A stretch of 59,503 bases of DNA from the NCBI GenBank assembly GCA_034211275.1, contig JAXHTF010000019.1, positions 1 through 59,503 on the forward strand. The letters run 5' to 3'. Both the position numbers and the translations under genes were made by a program. Below are positions 15,025 through 58,500 of the stretch, piece by piece; within the stretch, counting starts at the first letter, position 1; each line of letters opens with the position of its first letter. The DNA is from Acidobacteriota bacterium (lineage in GTDB: Bacteria > Acidobacteriota > Thermoanaerobaculia > Multivoradales > JAHZIX01). The notes under the pieces were generated by a model. That model made no database searches and was not told the origin of the DNA. It saw only the letters and a list, made by a program, of their open reading frames with translations.

Positions 15025-17508
15025 CTATGGCGCCTCGGCCCCCGCACCATTCAGGGCCCCGTCCAGGGCCTCATCCAGAGCGTGTCCCCGGCGCTGGGGT
15101 GGCAGACAGCGCTGGTGGTCGCAGGGCTGGAAGACCAGCACCAGCCGCGGCTCGTCCCCGCCCCTCGCCCCCTCTCCGGCGGCCGGGCGCAACCGGCCGG
15201 TGATCTCAACCGAGCCGCGGTAGACCGTCACCGGTGTTTCGCTGAAGCCGGTCCTCGAGCTCTCCCCCGGCGGATAGCGCACCGCCCCCAGCTCGACCCC
15301 CTCGCCCTCGACGGTGGTGGCCACCAGGAACTCGGCGGAGGCGGGATGGGCATTGATATGCCAGCCATCGGCGGTCTCCACCCGCAGAGTGAAGGGACGC
15401 CAGCCGTCCTCCTCCTCCGCCACCGACAAGGTCGAGGACACCGCCCGCCGGGCCTCCGCCTCGATCTCGGTGCCGGCGCTCCAGCGTCCCGCCCGAGTGA
15501 CCTCCTCCGAGGGCTCGCCCCCCACCCGCTTCGCCGCGATGGCCATCATCCCCAAGGCCTGGGGCGCCGCCTCCAGCAGACCGGAGAAGGCCCGGAGGGA
15601 AGCCTCCGCCTCCCGCCGCCAGCGCTCCTCGCCGGTGAGCTCGGCGAGATCCACCAGGTTGAGGGTGGCGACGGCGTTGGCGGAGGGCACCGCCCCGTCG
15701 GTGGCGTCCTTGGAGCGGAAGAGGAGTTGGGGATCCGCGGCGGCGACGAAGAAGCCGCCCCGGGGATCCCGCAGCCGGCGCACCTGCTCCTCCGTCAGCT
15801 CCATCGCCGCCGTCAGCCAGCGCTGCTCGCCGGCATCCCCGTCTCCAGTGACGCGGTGCAGCGCCAGCAGGCCCCGCACCAGGAAGGCGTAATCCGCCAG
15901 ATACGCCTCGGGGCCGCTGCGCCCCGCCCGCCAGCTGTGCAGCAGCGTGCCGCCGGCGGGGCGCAAGGTATCGAGGACAAAGGCCGCCGCCCGTTCCGCC
16001 TGGGCGACGAGCTCGGGTTCCTCCAGGGCGTCCCCGGCCACCGCCAGGCCGGCGATGGCCATGCCGTTCCAGTCGGCGAGGATCTTGTCGTCGGTGAGGG
16101 GACGCCGGCGTTGCGAACGAGCCTCGAAGAGCTTCGTCTTCGCTGCCTCCAGGGTAGCTCGCTCCTCCTCCTTCAGCGCCGCCGCCAGCGGCTGGGGCAG
16201 GTGTAGCACGTAGCGCCCGCTCTCGGAGTGGGGCCCTGCTTCGAAGTTGGGCCTGCCGTCAGCACCGTAGATCCGCTGCACCAACTCCAGCTCTTTCGAG
16301 GTCAGCGCCGCCGCCAGCTCGTCGGCGGTCCAGACGTAGAAGGCGCCCTCGTCCCCTTCGGTTTCGGCATCGATGGCGCTCCACAGGCCGCCGCCGTCGC
16401 CGGTCATCTCCCGGGCCAAGAACGCCGCCGTCTCGCGCACCACCCGCGCCGCCGGGGCATCGCCGGTGCGCCGGTGGTGGCGGGCGTAGAGCTCGAGGAG
16501 GAAACCGTTGTCGTAGAGCATCTTCTCGAAATGGGGCACCAACCACTGGCGATCCGTGGAATAGCGGTGGAAGCCGCCCCCCAGCTGATCGTAGATGCCG
16601 CCCCGGGCCATGGCGTCGAGGGTGGCGGCGAACATGCTCTCCGCCTGCGGATGCTCCTCCGCCATCTCCAACAGCAAGAAGAGATTGGACGGGGTGGGGA
16701 ATTTGGGCGCGCCGCCGAATCCGCCCCAGGTGGCGTCGAAGCGATCCTCCAGCTCCTCCAGCGCCCGCTGCGCGGGACGCTCCCCCGGCAAGCCCGCCGC
16801 CGGCTCTCCGTCCCCCCCGGAAGCCTGCGGGCCGAGGCTCTGCTCCAACGCCTGCTCCATGGCCTGGGCCACCTGCTGCGCCGACGCCCGCACCTGCTCC
16901 TCCCGCTGCTCCCAAGCCTCCGCCACCGAGCGCAGCACCGTGGGGAATCCGGGCCGGCCCATAGCGTCCGCCGGCGGGAAGTAGGTGCCGGCGTAGAACG
17001 GCTCCAGCTGCGGCGTCAGGAAGACCGAGTTGGGCCAGCCTCCCTGGCGGGTGAGCAGCTGGGTGGCGGTCATGTAGACCTCGTCCAGATCCGGGCGCTC
17101 CTCCCGATCCACCTTGATATTGATGAACAAGCGGTTCATCACCTCGGCGATGGCCGGGTCGGAGAACGACTCCCGCTCCATCACATGGCACCAATAACAG
17201 GTGGAGTAGCCGACGGAGAGAAAGATGGGCTTGTTCTCCTCCCGCGCCCGCTCCAGCGCCTCGTCCCCCCAGGGATACCAATCCACCGGGTTGTCCTGGT
17301 GCAACAGAAGGTAGGGGCTACTCTCCCCCGCCAGCCGATTCTTGCCGTTCTCGCGGGCTGAGCTCATGGTTTGGGAGTCCTCTCTCTTGGTGGAATCGTC
17401 GCAAGCGATGACCAGGCCGAGGCCAAGACTCATCGCTAGCCCCAGCCCTAGGAACGAAGTCCGTAGCGGTCGGAGCTTGCTGCGGGGATGGGAACGGAGT
17501 GAATGCAT
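15025..17508 (-). CDS. DUF255 / YyaL-type thioredoxin-fold lipoprotein with DsbD-like C-terminal domain
   Basis: An 827-residue protein. The N-terminus has a basic stretch, a hydrophobic segment and lipobox VIAC (Cys36), so it is probably exported and lipidated. Next comes the classic DUF255 opening ([21 protein letters not shown]) and thioredoxin-like active site C104-Y-W-C107; the family usually has CHWC. The middle is the (alpha/alpha)6-barrel-like part of YyaL/spermatogenesis-associated-20 proteins ([29 protein letters not shown]). The last ~130 residues look like the N-terminal sensor domain of DsbD, with a Cys pair in [10 protein letters not shown]. That domain is periplasmic elsewhere, which supports export. 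The family's biochemical function is poorly known; a thiol-redox role is inference. It sits between the two NRPS units on the same strand, but nothing ties it to the pathway. If the signal is misread, translation could start at Met48. Confidence 0.9.
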   Translation of the reverse strand: MHSLRSHPRSKLRPLRTSFLGLGLAMSLGLGLVIACDDSTKREDSQTMSSARENGKNRLAGESSPYLLLHQDNPVDWYPWGDEALERAREENKPIFLSVGYSTCYWCHVMERESFSDPAIAEVMNRLFINIKVDREERPDLDEVYMTATQLLTRQGGWPNSVFLTPQLEPFYAGTYFPPADAMGRPGFPTVLRSVAEAWEQREEQVRASAQQVAQAMEQALEQSLGPQASGGDGEPAAGLPGERPAQRALEELEDRFDATWGGFGGAPKFPTPSNLFLLLEMAEEHPQAESMFAATLDAMARGGIYDQLGGGFHRYSTDRQWLVPHFEKMLYDNGFLLELYARHHRRTGDAPAARVVRETAAFLAREMTGDGGGLWSAIDAETEGDEGAFYVWTADELAAALTSKELELVQRIYGADGRPNFEAGPHSESGRYVLHLPQPLAAALKEEERATLEAAKTKLFEARSQRRRPLTDDKILADWNGMAIAGLAVAGDALEEPELVAQAERAAAFVLDTLRPAGGTLLHSWRAGRSGPEAYLADYAFLVRGLLALHRVTGDGDAGEQRWLTAAMELTEEQVRRLRDPRGGFFVAAADPQLLFRSKDATDGAVPSANAVATLNLVDLAELTGEERWRREAEASLRAFSGLLEAAPQALGMMAIAAKRVGGEPSEEVTRAGRWSAGTEIEAEARRAVSSTLSVAEEEDGWRPFTLRVETADGWHINAHPASAEFLVATTVEGEGVELGAVRYPPGESSRTGFSETPVTVYRGSVEITGRLRPAAGEGARGGDEPRLVLVFQPCDHQRCLPPQRRGHALDEALDGALNGAGAEAP

Positions 17509-17612
17509 CGTGGCCGAGGGCCTTGCCGGCGGAGATTCACTCTAACAGGCCGAGGATCTTCCGGCGGAGAGGGCGTCTCGTAGGATGTTTTGCCGGTGGG
17601 GCCGGTGGCATT

Positions 17613-17838
17613 GGCAGACCCCTCACCCCCTCGGTCCCCCTCTCCCAGCCGCCCACCCAACCTGCCGGTAGAGGGGGAAGCTCGTTGATCACCACTGTGC
17701 TGTCAAACCATTAGGGCAGGGGGGGCGGCCCTCTCAGACCCCTGGGAGCGCCGGCTTCCTAGCCGGCTCTGGGGCGGTGGCGTCCCTCTACCGGGTGGGG
17801 GTGGGGAGGGCTGGGTGAGGGATCGAGGGTGAGGGCCA
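17613..17838. repeat. Large imperfect inverted repeat (~55-60 bp arms)
   Basis: The left arm 17613-17674 and the reverse complement of the right arm 17784-17838 both run CCCTCACC..., then ACCCAGCC or CCCAGCC, then ...CCGGTAGAGGG. Identity is clear at both arm ends with small gaps between. About 110 bp lies between the arms. It could be a MITE-like or REP-like element or a long terminator-like structure. Direct repeats flanking it were not evident. Confidence 0.55.
17750..17767 (-). terminator. Stem-loop downstream of the giant NRPS
   Basis: GCCGGCT, loop TCCT, AGCCGGC: a perfect 7-bp stem, extendable with gaps by outer CCCC/GGGG, about 115 bp after the NRPS stop and inside the large inverted repeat. 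There is no T-tract on the minus strand, so it is a weak terminator call. Confidence 0.35.
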
Positions 17839-17881
17839 GTTCCCAAACAACAACGCTCATCTAAGGCAACCACCTCTCAAC

Positions 17882-50688
<32,807 letters not shown>

Positions 50689-50692
<4 letters not shown>

Positions 50693-53600
50693 GAGTCTGG
50701 CCCTCCCGATTCCGTCAGTTGCTGCTCCACCTCCTCCGGGGACAGGCCCCGGATCTCCTCCAGCAGCCGGGCTACCTCTTGCTCTCGTTCCCCCTCCACT
50801 CCCTGCAGCTGCTCCTTGAGGATGCGACCCGCCAGATCCTCCACCGTCGGGTGGTCGAAGAGCACCGTCATGGGCAGGTCGACCCCACAGAGATCGCGCA
50901 TGCGGGTCACCGCCTGGATCGCCAACAGCGAGTGCCCGCCGAGCTCGAAGAAGCTGTCCTGCACCCCGATGGGCGAGAAGCCGAAGAGCTGTTGGAGCAG
51001 CTCCACCAGCTTCGTCTCCAGCTCGCTACGGGGCTCCACCCAGGGGCTCGACAGGGTCTGCCGGTCGAGGCTCGCCGGTGCGGAAGTGGACTCTCCATCC
51101 TGCGCCGCTCCCAGCAACGCCTCGGCGGTGACCTGCCGGGCGCGCCGCATCTGGCGCAGCAGGTGTTGGGGCGAGACCGCAATGCGCGGTAGGTCCGCCG
51201 CCAGCACCCGGTCGAAGGCCTCTCCGGTCTCCGTCTCCGAGATGCCGTAGCGTTCGATTTCCCGGCGGCGGCTGAGCTCCAGCTCCGAGCCGCCCCGAGG
51301 CGCCGTAGCCTCACCGACGGCCCACAGGAACGGTCCCCACTCCACCGCCGTCGCCGCCACTCCGGCAGCGGAGAGGGACTCCGCCAGCGCCGCCACGAAG
51401 GTCGCCGTGGCGCACAGATCCAGCTGTCCGAAGCCCCCCACCAGAGCCCCGGTGGAGGAGCACAGGGCCAGGAAGTCGAGCTCCTCCCCTTCCAAGGCTC
51501 TTTCCAGCGCCAAGGTCAACGCCAGGGCCCCGCGTCCCTGAGCTCCGTAGACTCCCGGCAGACGATCCGGCGGCCGCAGCTGGAGCAAACCGTCCCGAGC
51601 CGTCTCGACGCCGTGGACCACGCCGTCGAGTCGTCCCAGATGCCGGCAGCTGGCCCGCACCAGAGTCTCCAGGGAGTCGCCGTCCCAGCTTTCCATCGCC
51701 TCCACCCACAGCTCCGCTTGTTGCGCCAAGGCCGAGAGACGCTCCAGATCCGGCGTCAGAGGGTGCTGCTCCGCCATCCGCTGGGGCCACTCTTCTCGAG
51801 GCGGGAAATCCGGCGGGGCGGTGAGCACCAGCCGCGTCGCACCGCGCCGCACGAAATGCTCCGCGTGGGCCAACCCGACCCCGGCGACGCCGCCGGTGAT
51901 CAAATAGCCGCCGCCCCGCCGGATCGGCAGCTCCGAGCGACCTTCCGCAGGAGCCTCGCCGGAGAGCTCCCCGGGAAGCTCCAGGGCGCGGTACCCTCGG
52001 GTCCAGCGCTGGCGCCCGCGATAAGCGACCTCCTCGTCGCCGCTCCCCGAGGCCAGCTCCGCCAGGATCTGGCGCACGCTGCGTGAGAGTTGACGAGATT
52101 TCTCTGCATCGACGGGGCCGGGATCGATGAGCGCCGTCTCCAGTCCCGGAATCTCCCGACCCAGCACCCGCGCAGCCCCCACCAGGGTGGCTTTTTCCGG
52201 CGTCGCCGCCTCCTGAGCGGTGACCGGCAGGAGCCCGTCCGCCACCACCGTCAGCCGCAGATCCTCGGGACCCTGGCGGGCGGCGAGATCTCCGAGAACC
52301 TGACCGAGACGTCCCAGGGAGCCCAAACCGAGACGTTGCCAGTGATCGAAGCTTTCGAGACCAGGGGGTGCCGTGACGTCTCCACCCCGGGCCCACAGGT
52401 GAACGATGCGCTGGGGCGGACCGCCGGCGGCGACCAGATCCGCCAGCAGGCTGCGATAGTCCTCGAGCACCTCGGGACGCAGGGAGTAGCGATGCACTCC
52501 CTCCATCCCATCGTCCGGATAGCTGCCGTATTCATCTCCGGGAACCACCACCGACACTTCGGCACCGGCCGTCGCCAACTGCTGGACCAGATCCTCCCCG
52601 AGCCGATCTTCGGCGGCGAAGACGAGCCACCTCCGGGCCGCCGAAGAGACCGCCTCGCCATCGGCGGCGGGGATCGGCGGCGAAGCGTCCCACACCGGAA
52701 CCCAGAACCACTGCTCTAGAGGCAGCCGCGCCTCCTCCCGAGCCTCGTCGGCGAAGGCGTCGTCGCCCACCAGCTGGGCACCGGTGCCGGTACCGGTTGC
52801 GGGCTCGGTCCGGTCCGGGGCGTCCGCCGGCGCCGGGATCCAGAAGCTCTCGCGGTCGAAAACGTAGGTAGGCAGCCGCAGCCGGCGCCGCGGGCCGTCG
52901 TGCATGGCCGGCCAATGCACCTCGTGGCCGTCCACCCACAGGCGTCCGACGGCTTCTAGCAGACTCTGCACCTCCCCCGGCCCGGGGGCGACACCGAGCA
53001 GCGGGTGCACCCGATGGCGGTCGTCCCGGCTCGGATGCTGCTGCACCAGGGCACTGAGGGTCCGGCCCGGACCGACCTCCAAAAAGGTCCGGGGAGGACC
53101 GGTGAGGAGCTGCTCCAGCCCTTCCGAGAAGCGCACCGTGGAACGCAGGTGGCGGGCCCAATAGGCCGGATCCGTGGCCTCTTCGTCGGTGATCCAGCCG
53201 CCGGTGACGTTGGACAGGAAGGGAATCGACGGTGCCCGCAGGGGCACCTCCCGCAGCAGCGCTTCGAGAGGCTCCACCGCCGGCGCCATCATCGCCGAGT
53301 GGAAGGCGTGGGCAGCGGCCAGGGGCAGGCACTGGACCCCCTCCTCCTCCAGCTGCCGGCGAAGCTCCGCCACCGCCTCCTTCGGCCCCGCCACCACCGA
53401 GAGATGGGGACCGTTGGCGGCGGCCAGGGAAAGCTCGCCCCCCAGATACGGCAGCACCGCCTCCTCCGGCCGGGGAATCGCCAGCATCGCTCCCGCTGGC
53501 AAAGCCTCGATGAGCCGGGCCCGCGCCGCCACCAGCTCCAGGGCACGCTCCTCGGGGAACACCCCGGCCAGGCACGCCGCGGTCAGCTCGCCGACGCTGT

Positions 53601-55533
53601 AGCCGATCATCGCCGCGGGCTTCAGTCCCCAGCTCATCAGTAGCTTGGCCAGAGCCAGCTCGACCGCGAAGATCAGCGGCTGGGCGATGGCGGTGCGGCC
53701 GAGATCGCCGAGGTCGACCTGCCCTTCTCCGAGCCGTGGATCCCGCCAGAGCAGATCTCGCAGACCGTTCTCCGGCGCCGCCCCGGTGGCGAAGAGGAGG
53801 CCGGTGATGGAGACCCCGAGGAGCGGCTGGAGTAGCTGGTCGGCGCGGTCCAGCTCCCGCCGCAGCACCGGCTCCCGTTGGTAGAGGGCGCGTAGCTGCC
53901 CGGGCCGCTGGTCACCGATGCCCGGGAAGAGGAAAACCAGCTCCCCCGGTTCCCGGGTGCTCCCCTCCAGCCACGAGCCCGGCGACAATCGGCGGCCCGG
54001 CTCCTCATCGCCCGCAACCTCTCCGTCCCAAACCCGGGCTCGGCGGCGGGGCAAAGCCTGCCGCCCCACTTGCAGCGTATAAGCCACATCCGCCGGCGAC
54101 AGATCCGGATGGGCCACCAGATGGGCTTCCAGGGCCTCACCGGCGGCGGCCAGGGAGTCGGCGGTGCGCGCTGAAAGCACCAACAAGTGCGGTCCTTCCG
54201 CAGACTCCGAAGGCCTCGGGAGGGGAGCCTCCTCGAGCACCACGTGGACATCGGTGCCGCCGAGACCGAAGGAGCTGACACCGGCCCGGCGGGCACTCCC
54301 CGCGGGGCGCGGCCAAGGCGTCAGCTCGCGGTTGACGTAGAACGGCCCGGCGCCGAAGTCGATGCGTGGATTGGGCTGCTCGAAATGCAGGCTGGGCGGG
54401 ATCTCACCGTGCTCGAGGGCCAGGACGGTCTTGATCAGGCCGGCGATGCCCGCCGCCTCGTCGAGATGACCGAGGTTGGTCTTCACCGACCCCAGGGCGC
54501 AGGTCCCAGGGCCGGCGCCGGCGCCGAAGGCCTGGTTGAGAGCCGCCACCTCGATGGGATCGCCCAGGGGCGTGCCGCTGCCGTGGGCTTCCACATAACC
54601 CACCGTCGCCGCCTCCACCTGGGCCACCGCCAGCGCCTCCGCCACGGTGTGCTGCTGCCCCTCCACCCCCGGCGCGGTGTAACCGGCACGGGCGGCGCCG
54701 TCGTTGCCCGCCGCCGACCCGAGCACCACCGCCCGGATGGGGTCGCCGTCCTCCAAGGCGTCCGCCAACCGCTTGAGCACCACCACTCCCACGCCGTTGC
54801 CGCTCAGGGATCCACCAGCGGCCGCATCGAAGGCCCGGCAGTGGCCGTCCGGGGAAACCACCCCGCCCTCTTCCCACCAATACCCCTGGTCCTGGGGCAG
54901 GCTCACCGCCACCCCACCGGCCAGGGCCAGGTCGCACTCGCCGGTGAGCAGGCTCTGGCAGGCCAGATGCACTGCCAGCAACGAGGTGGAGCAGGCGCTC
55001 TGCACCACCGCCGCCACCCCCCGCAGATCCATCCGGTAGGCGGTCTGCATGGCGAGGAGATCGCGCTCGTTGAGCAGGGTCGCCTGCAGCTCGCCGATGC
55101 GTTGGGCCAGCTCGGGGTGGGCCTTCACGTGCTCGGCATAGCCGCTCTCGGCGGCGCCGGCGAAGACCGCCACCCGCTGCAGCCCGTCCCGCGCGCCATA
55201 GCCGGCGTCCTCAAAGGCCTCCCAGGCGCATTCGAGGAAGAGCCGCAGCTGAGGATCCATCACCGCCGCCTCGTTGGGGGTGAGCCCGAAGAGGGAAGGC
55301 TCGAAGCGGTCCACGCCTTCGAGAACGCCGAGGGCTGGCACATAGGCGGGATCCGTCCAGGCCTCCTCCTCGACCCCAGCAGCGCGGAGCTCCTCGGCGT
55401 CGAAGCGGTGAATCGATTCGACCCCGGCGCGCAGATTGCGCCAGAAGGCAGCCAGATCGCGAGCGCCGGGAAAGCGCCCGGACATGCCGATGACGGCGAA
55501 GCCTTCGAGCTCCGCGGAGGGGTGGGTGGTCAT
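50689..55533 (-). CDS. Single-module type I polyketide synthase (KS-AT-KR0-ACP)
   Basis: A 1,614-residue protein. KS (~10-430): Cys181 in QSACSTSL, His317 in EAHGSGT, His356 in TNLGH. AT (~530-830): Ser646 in GYSVGE and HAFH at 742-745, the malonyl-CoA signature. KR (~930-1420): the Rossmann motif TGGVAGVG (~1212-1219) is present and Ser1360 is kept, but the Tyr position is Leu1373 and the Asn position is Ala1377, so reduction is not expected. ACP (~1500-1575): GGHS, Ser1535. A short helical tail ([17 protein letters not shown]) follows. No DH, ER or MT. The start ATG at 55533 overlaps the upstream NRPS stop and has GGGAG upstream; the same frame is open further upstream but antisense-like and out of frame with the NRPS. 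It should extend the aminoacyl chain from the upstream NRPS by one malonyl unit and pass a beta-keto intermediate to the giant NRPS. Confidence 0.96.
55530..55533 (-). other. ATGA stop/start overlap, NRPS to PKS
   Basis: The TGA of the right-hand NRPS overlaps the ATG of the PKS by four bases; GGGAG lies about 8 bases upstream. It points to one operon and coupled translation of the three megasynthases. Confidence 0.9.
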
Positions 55534-58500
55534 GATGGGTCTCCCGCAGGGATTGAATCGGTGTCGGCCGCCCGGCGGCGGCGGCGGGCTCGTTGCCGGG
55601 CCTGCTGGCGGGCGCCCTGACGGATCTCCGCCCGTTGCCGAGCCTGATCCTGGACTTCCTCGCCGCCACCGCCCTCGAGATTGCGCGCCAGCGCGGCGAT
55701 GGAGGGATAGGTGAAGAGGTCCACCAGGGGGATGTCCCGCTCCAGGGTCTGGGAGAGCTGGGAAGCGAGACGGATGAGCGACAGGGAGTCCCCGCCGCTG
55801 TCGAAGAAATTGTCCTCGGCGCCCACGGCGGCGACGCCCAGCACCGCGCACCAGGGCTCCGCCAGGCGCTTCTCCAGCGCCGTGCGGGGCGGCCGGGAGG
55901 CGGCCTCGGGCCGGCCGTGGTGCGCCTGACCCAGAGCCCGGCGGTCGACCTTGCCGTGACGGGTCAGGGGCAACGCCGGCCAGGAGACGAAGTGGGCCGG
56001 CACCAGGGCCTCCGGCAGCCGCTGCCGCAGCTGCCCAGCCAGGTTCGCTGTCAGCTCCATCGGCGGCACCTCGTCGCCATCGAAGACCACGTGAGCCACC
56101 AGCCGCCGATCGCCGGCGCTCTCCCCCTGGGGCACCACCGCCGCCGCCACCACCGACGGCAGACGCCGCAGCTGGGCTTCGATCTCCCCGCACTCGATGC
56201 GCACTCCGCGCACCTTCACCTGGTCGTCCAGGCGGCCGAGGAAGTCCAGCAAGCCACCGGCGCGCCAGCAGGCGACATCGCCGGTGCGGTAGAGCCGGGC
56301 GCCGGGAGCGGCGGCGAAAGGATCCGGCAGAAAGCGGTGAGCGGTCTCGGCGGGGCGGCCTCCGTAGCCCCGGGCAAGGCCTTCCCCACCGATGAAGAGC
56401 TCGCCAGGGGCGCCCTCCGGCAGCGGCTCCAGCTCCGCTCCGAGGACGTAGACCCGGCTGCCCGCCAGCGGCCGGCCCACCGGCAGCCTGGCAGCTTCGG
56501 TCGGGGCTCGACCGGAAGAGCTTCCCCATCCCTTCGGCACCGGGTAGAGGGTCGAAGTACAGCCGGTCTCGGTGAGACCGAAGACCTGCGTCACCGGCAC
56601 ACCCCAATCGAGCCAGCGCTGCAAAGCTGCGAGATCCGGCGGCTCCGCCCCCAGCACCAGCCGCCGCAGGGTCGCCGGCGGCCGGCGGCCGGCGGCGGCC
56701 ATCTCGTCGACCCAGACCTGCCAATAGGCCGCCGGCAGCTCCACCAGCGAAGCCCGGTGCTCGCTCATCTGCCGCTCCAGCTCGGCGGGGGCCAGCGGCC
56801 CCTGAGCTTCCGGCTGAATCACCGCCGCCCCGACGGTCCACGCGGGTAGGAGCTCCTCCAAGACGACGTCGAAAGTAGGAGCGGCGAATTGCAACCACCG
56901 ATCCTCCGGCTGCAGCTCCAGAGCCTGCGCCATCTCCACGGCGAAGCGGGTGAGGGCGGCGTGGGACAGCAGCACCGCCTTGGGTTCACCGGTGGAGCCG
57001 GAGGTGAAGAAGCAGCAGGCGGCGGCCTCGGGATGGGGAGCTGCGGCGGGTCTCGGCGGCACAGTGGCGGATCCCGCGTCTCCCTCTGAGACTCCATCCT
57101 GCTCCGACAGGCTGCAGAGCACCACCGGTACGGATGCCTCGAGGCGATCGGCTATGGAATTCAACCCCAGGCCTTCCCCCATCAGGATCACCTCGACCCC
57201 CGCCCCCGACGCCAGGGCCGACAAGCGAGACGGCGGATCCCGGGGGTCGAGGGGAACGGCGACTCCTCCGGCGGCCAGGATCCCCAGCAGCCCCAGCACC
57301 ATCTCGGGGCTGCGTCCGGTGATCAGGCCCACCCGGCCCTCGGCCCCGACGCCCGAGCGGTTCAGCCTGCCGGCGAGAGCTTCCGCCGCCACCGCCAAAC
57401 TGCGATAGCTCCAGCGTCGATCCCCGCTGATCAGCGCAGGAGCCTCCGGAGCCGCCACGGCGCTGGTGGCGAAGAGCTGATAGAGGTCCGCCGGCGGCAG
57501 GTCCGCCCCCCCACCGGAGCTCCATTCGCCGAGCAGCTGGTGGCGCTCGGAAGCGGTGAGAAGGGGCAATCGCCAGAGGCGCTGGCGGCCATCCGTCACC
57601 ATCCCCGTCAGCAGCTCTTGGAGATGCCCGAGCATGCGACCTACGGTGGCGTCGTCGAAGCGGGCCGCTTCGTATTCGAAGCGCAGCTCCAGCCTCTCCC
57701 CCGGCTCCGCCACCAGGGTGAGGGGAAAGTCGGTGCGCTCCGAGCCGTCCAGGTCGAAGAGCTCGAAGCCCGGATCGGCGACGGCGTTCGCCGGCCGGAC
57801 CGATGCCTCCTCCGCTCCGCGATCGGTCCCCCCGGCGCCCTCGGTTCGGGGCAGCTCCGGCGGCAGGTTCTGTACCACCACGATGGACTCGAAGAGCGGA
57901 TCCCCGCCGGTCACGCCGCTCCACTTCTGCACTTCCGCCAGGGGGCTGTACTCGAATTGCCCGAGCTCCCCCTGCGCCCGCTGGACCTGCCCCAGCCAAT
58001 CCTCAGCGGTAGCATCCGCGGGCACCGCCAGGCGAAGCGGCAGGGTGTTGATGAACAGGCCCACCATCTCCTCGACCCCCGGAAGCTCCGCCGGACGCCC
58101 CGAGACCACCGTTCCCACCACCACGTCCCGGAGCCCCGAGTAGCGGGCCAGCAGCAGCGCCCAAGCCCCGTGCACCGCCGCCGCCAGAGTGACGCCCCAA
58201 CGCCGGCAACTGGCCACCAGATCTGCCGTGAGGGCGGCGCTTACGGGAATCGCCCGCTGCGGGGACCCTTCCGTTCCCTCCAACGGTACCGGACGATCGA
58301 CGGAAAGGGGCGTGGGATGGGCAAAGTCCTCCAGCCGGCGGCGCCAGTAGCGCTCCGCCGCCTGCAGATCCTGAGCCTGCAGCCAGGCGATGAAGTCCCG
58401 ATAGGGACGCTCATCGCCCCTCGGCACCGAGGCTCGCACCCGCAGCGCCGCGCAGGCCTCGAGGAAGTGCAGGAAGACCCGCCCCCGGCACCAGCCGTCG

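Larger units (their letters stand above)
17509..17881. other. Intergenic region between the giant NRPS and the DUF255 gene
   Basis: This 373-bp stretch has no gene. It holds the end of the giant NRPS transcript, a large imperfect palindrome (17613-17838) and, just before the DUF255 start, some 100 bp that must contain that gene's leader. I see no clear promoter boxes. Confidence 0.75.

Noticed and set aside
55534-56898. Upstream extension of the PKS frame
   Set aside because: The frame is open to 56898 but overlaps the NRPS A and PCP domains in another phase, with Gly/Arg/Ala-rich nonsense. KS homology starts at the ATG at 55533.
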